Shown piece by piece: positions 39,168 through 40,268 of a stretch of 40,268 nt of DNA. The stretch's first letter is position 1, and every line of letters begins with the position of its first letter. The notes beneath the pieces were generated by a model, which was not told the DNA's origin, searched no databases, and was given only the letters and a program-made list of their open reading frames with translations. The translations under genes were made by a program, and so were the position numbers. Origin of the DNA: an uncultured bacterium. Its GTDB lineage: Bacteria; Verrucomicrobiota; Kiritimatiellia; RFP12; CAIWXQ01. The stretch spans positions 1 through 40,268 of the forward strand of contig CAIWXQ010000003.1 of the NCBI GenBank assembly GCA_903916675.1, in the 5' to 3' direction.

Positions 39168-40052
39168 ATGTACCTTACCGGTTTTGCCGATGAAGCAGCT
39201 ACCGACCTCGCGGGACAGATCCGGGCCACCCGCCTGCTCGGCTGGCGCCACATCGAGTCGCGCGCCATTGACAACGTCAACATCCACGACCTGTCGGACG
39301 AGGCCTTTGACCGCGCCTGCGGCCAGCTCGAGGAAGCCGGCATCCGTGTCAACTGCTTTGGCTCCGCCATCGCCAACTGGGGCAAGGACATCCGCCAGCC
39401 CATGGACGTGGACCTCGCGCAGGCCCGGCGCGCCATCCCCCGCATGCAGCGGCTCGGTGCCAGGCTCATCCGTATCATGAGCTACGCCGTCATCCCGGAT
39501 GTCCCGCCGCAGGAGCAGCTGGCCCAGGAGCGCTTCCGGCGCGTCCATTGCCTGACGCGCCTGTTCCTCGACGCCGGCATCCAGCCGGTCCACGAGAACT
39601 GCATGAACTACGGTGGCATGGGGTGGACCTTCACGCGCCAGCTTCTCGACGCTGTTCCCGGCCTGAAGCTGGTCTTCGACACCGGCAATCCGGTCTTCAC
39701 GCGCGACCGCACCCAGCCCGAGCCGCATCCCTTCCAGTCATCCTGGGAGTTCTATTGCCACGTCCGCGAGTCCATCGCCTATGTCCACATCAAGGACGGC
39801 CGCATGGACCCTGCCACTGGCAAGGCTGTTTACACCTGGCCCTGCGAGGGCGACGCCGACGTGGCGCGGATCTGTCAGGACCTCGTCCGCCACGGCTACG
39901 ACGGCGGCATCTCCATCGAGCCGCACATGGCCGCGGTCTTCCACGATCCCGCCGCTGCCGGCAATTCCCCGGCGCGCTTCGACAACTACGTCGAGTACGG
40001 CCGCCGCATGGAGAAGCTCCTGCGCGACCTGGGCGCGCACCTCGCGTCCTGA
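39168..40052 (+). CDS. Sugar phosphate isomerase/epimerase-like TIM-barrel protein
   Basis: A 294-residue AP-endonuclease-2-type TIM barrel (xylose isomerase-like). It has the regular strand/helix pattern. It begins YLTGFADEAATDLAGQIRATRLLGWRHIESRA. The metal-binding acidic and His residues are probably in VHENCMNY, LVFDTGNP, IAYVHIKD and ISIEPHMAAV, a typical E/D/H/E set. The substrate is not determined; family members include hexulose-phosphate, tagatose or inosose isomerases and epimerases. It stands alone after tRNA-Ser. Confidence 0.9.
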   Translation: MYLTGFADEAATDLAGQIRATRLLGWRHIESRAIDNVNIHDLSDEAFDRACGQLEEAGIRVNCFGSAIANWGKDIRQPMDVDLAQARRAIPRMQRLGARLIRIMSYAVIPDVPPQEQLAQERFRRVHCLTRLFLDAGIQPVHENCMNYGGMGWTFTRQLLDAVPGLKLVFDTGNPVFTRDRTQPEPHPFQSSWEFYCHVRESIAYVHIKDGRMDPATGKAVYTWPCEGDADVARICQDLVRHGYDGGISIEPHMAAVFHDPAAAGNSPARFDNYVEYGRRMEKLLRDLGAHLAS

Positions 40053-40065
40053 TGCCTGGACTGCT

Positions 40066-40268
40066 TCACCTTCAACAATCAGCACTTTGCGGTTTTGCGG
40101 TTTTGCGGTTCGCTTCCTGCGTGACGATGTTTTGAAATACGGACACAAAGAAGAGAAAGGCTGCCGAAGATCACGAAGGATCGGTGATCCGACCGGTAGG
40201 GACGCCTCTCCGAGGCGTCCGCGGACGGTTCGGAGAACCGTCCCGACCCCAACAGCAGGTGTACTCAA
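40066..40268. repeat. Repeat cluster at window end (families E, I, F)
   Basis: Family E (TTGCGGTTTTGCGGTTCGC) lies at 40088-40112 and family I at 40130-40186, inverse to the copy at 38501-38556. Two family-F palindromes, GGACGCCTC-TCC-GAGGCGTCC and GGACGGTTC-GGA-GAACCGTCC, lie at 40201-40245. No gene was seen after 40052. Confidence 0.7.

Overview
The window looks like a chromosomal segment of a GC-rich Gram-negative bacterium. Outer-membrane traits support this: MlaE/F/D-type lipid transport genes, a PEGA-repeat lipoprotein and LspA. The gene set and the dense, many-family intergenic repeats suggest the PVC superphylum (Verrucomicrobiota, Kiritimatiellota or Lentisphaerota). That placement is inference: no rRNA gene is present to test it. 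Most genes are single-copy housekeeping genes, and much of the space between them is filled with dispersed, mostly palindromic repeats.

Layout. 1-2.1 kb: maf and a radical SAM gene on the minus strand. 2.2-8.8 kb, plus strand: an orphan sugar-ABC ATPase, hflX-rsmI-small membrane protein, a DksA/TraR-like gene with lspA, then miaA-radC. 8.9-11 kb: a BRO-N/DinD-like gene translationally coupled to a methyltransferase. 11.2-14.1 kb: a MurU-AmgK fusion coupled to hslO (Hsp33). 14.4-19.2 kb: a secreted protein, a nitroreductase, a four-helix-bundle (4HB/S23-like) gene inside a long inverted repeat, a methyltransferase, pdxB and small ORFs. 19.3-21.1 kb: rplU-rpmA-obgE. 21.4-24.3 kb, minus strand: rsmE, dnaJ, grpE. 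24.5-26.8 kb: argF and pyrB. 26.8-31 kb: a Trp/Pro-repeat exported protein coupled to mlaE-mlaF-mlaD. 31.1-31.9 kb: a second 4HB-type gene between 57-nt direct repeats. 32.1-34.8 kb, minus strand: FHA and PEGA proteins. 35.1-38.4 kb: a response regulator and two receiver-kinase hybrids. 38.7 kb: tRNA-Ser(CGA). 39.2-40.1 kb: a TIM-barrel sugar isomerase-like protein.

The most unusual feature is the repeat ecology. Family A is built of degenerate hexamers ending in TC. Arms about 35 nt long are arranged as inverted pairs around short loops (790-862, 1969-2083, 6846-6903, 11088-11162, 14176-14271, 23569-23645). At 15948-16404 the same inverted pair encloses a complete 4HB gene, and the second arm encodes the protein's C-terminus. 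This resembles the architecture of 23S rRNA intervening sequences, which are stems with a 4HB ORF in the loop. It suggests the short hairpins could be gene-less derivatives of a 4HB-carrying element. The second 4HB-type gene is also repeat-bracketed. Separately, palindromic repeats of three other families (B, D, F) appear to be inserted in frame within miaA, the murU-amgK fusion and pdxB, reminiscent of Rickettsia palindromic elements.

No CRISPR array, rRNA gene, transposase or integrase was recognised.
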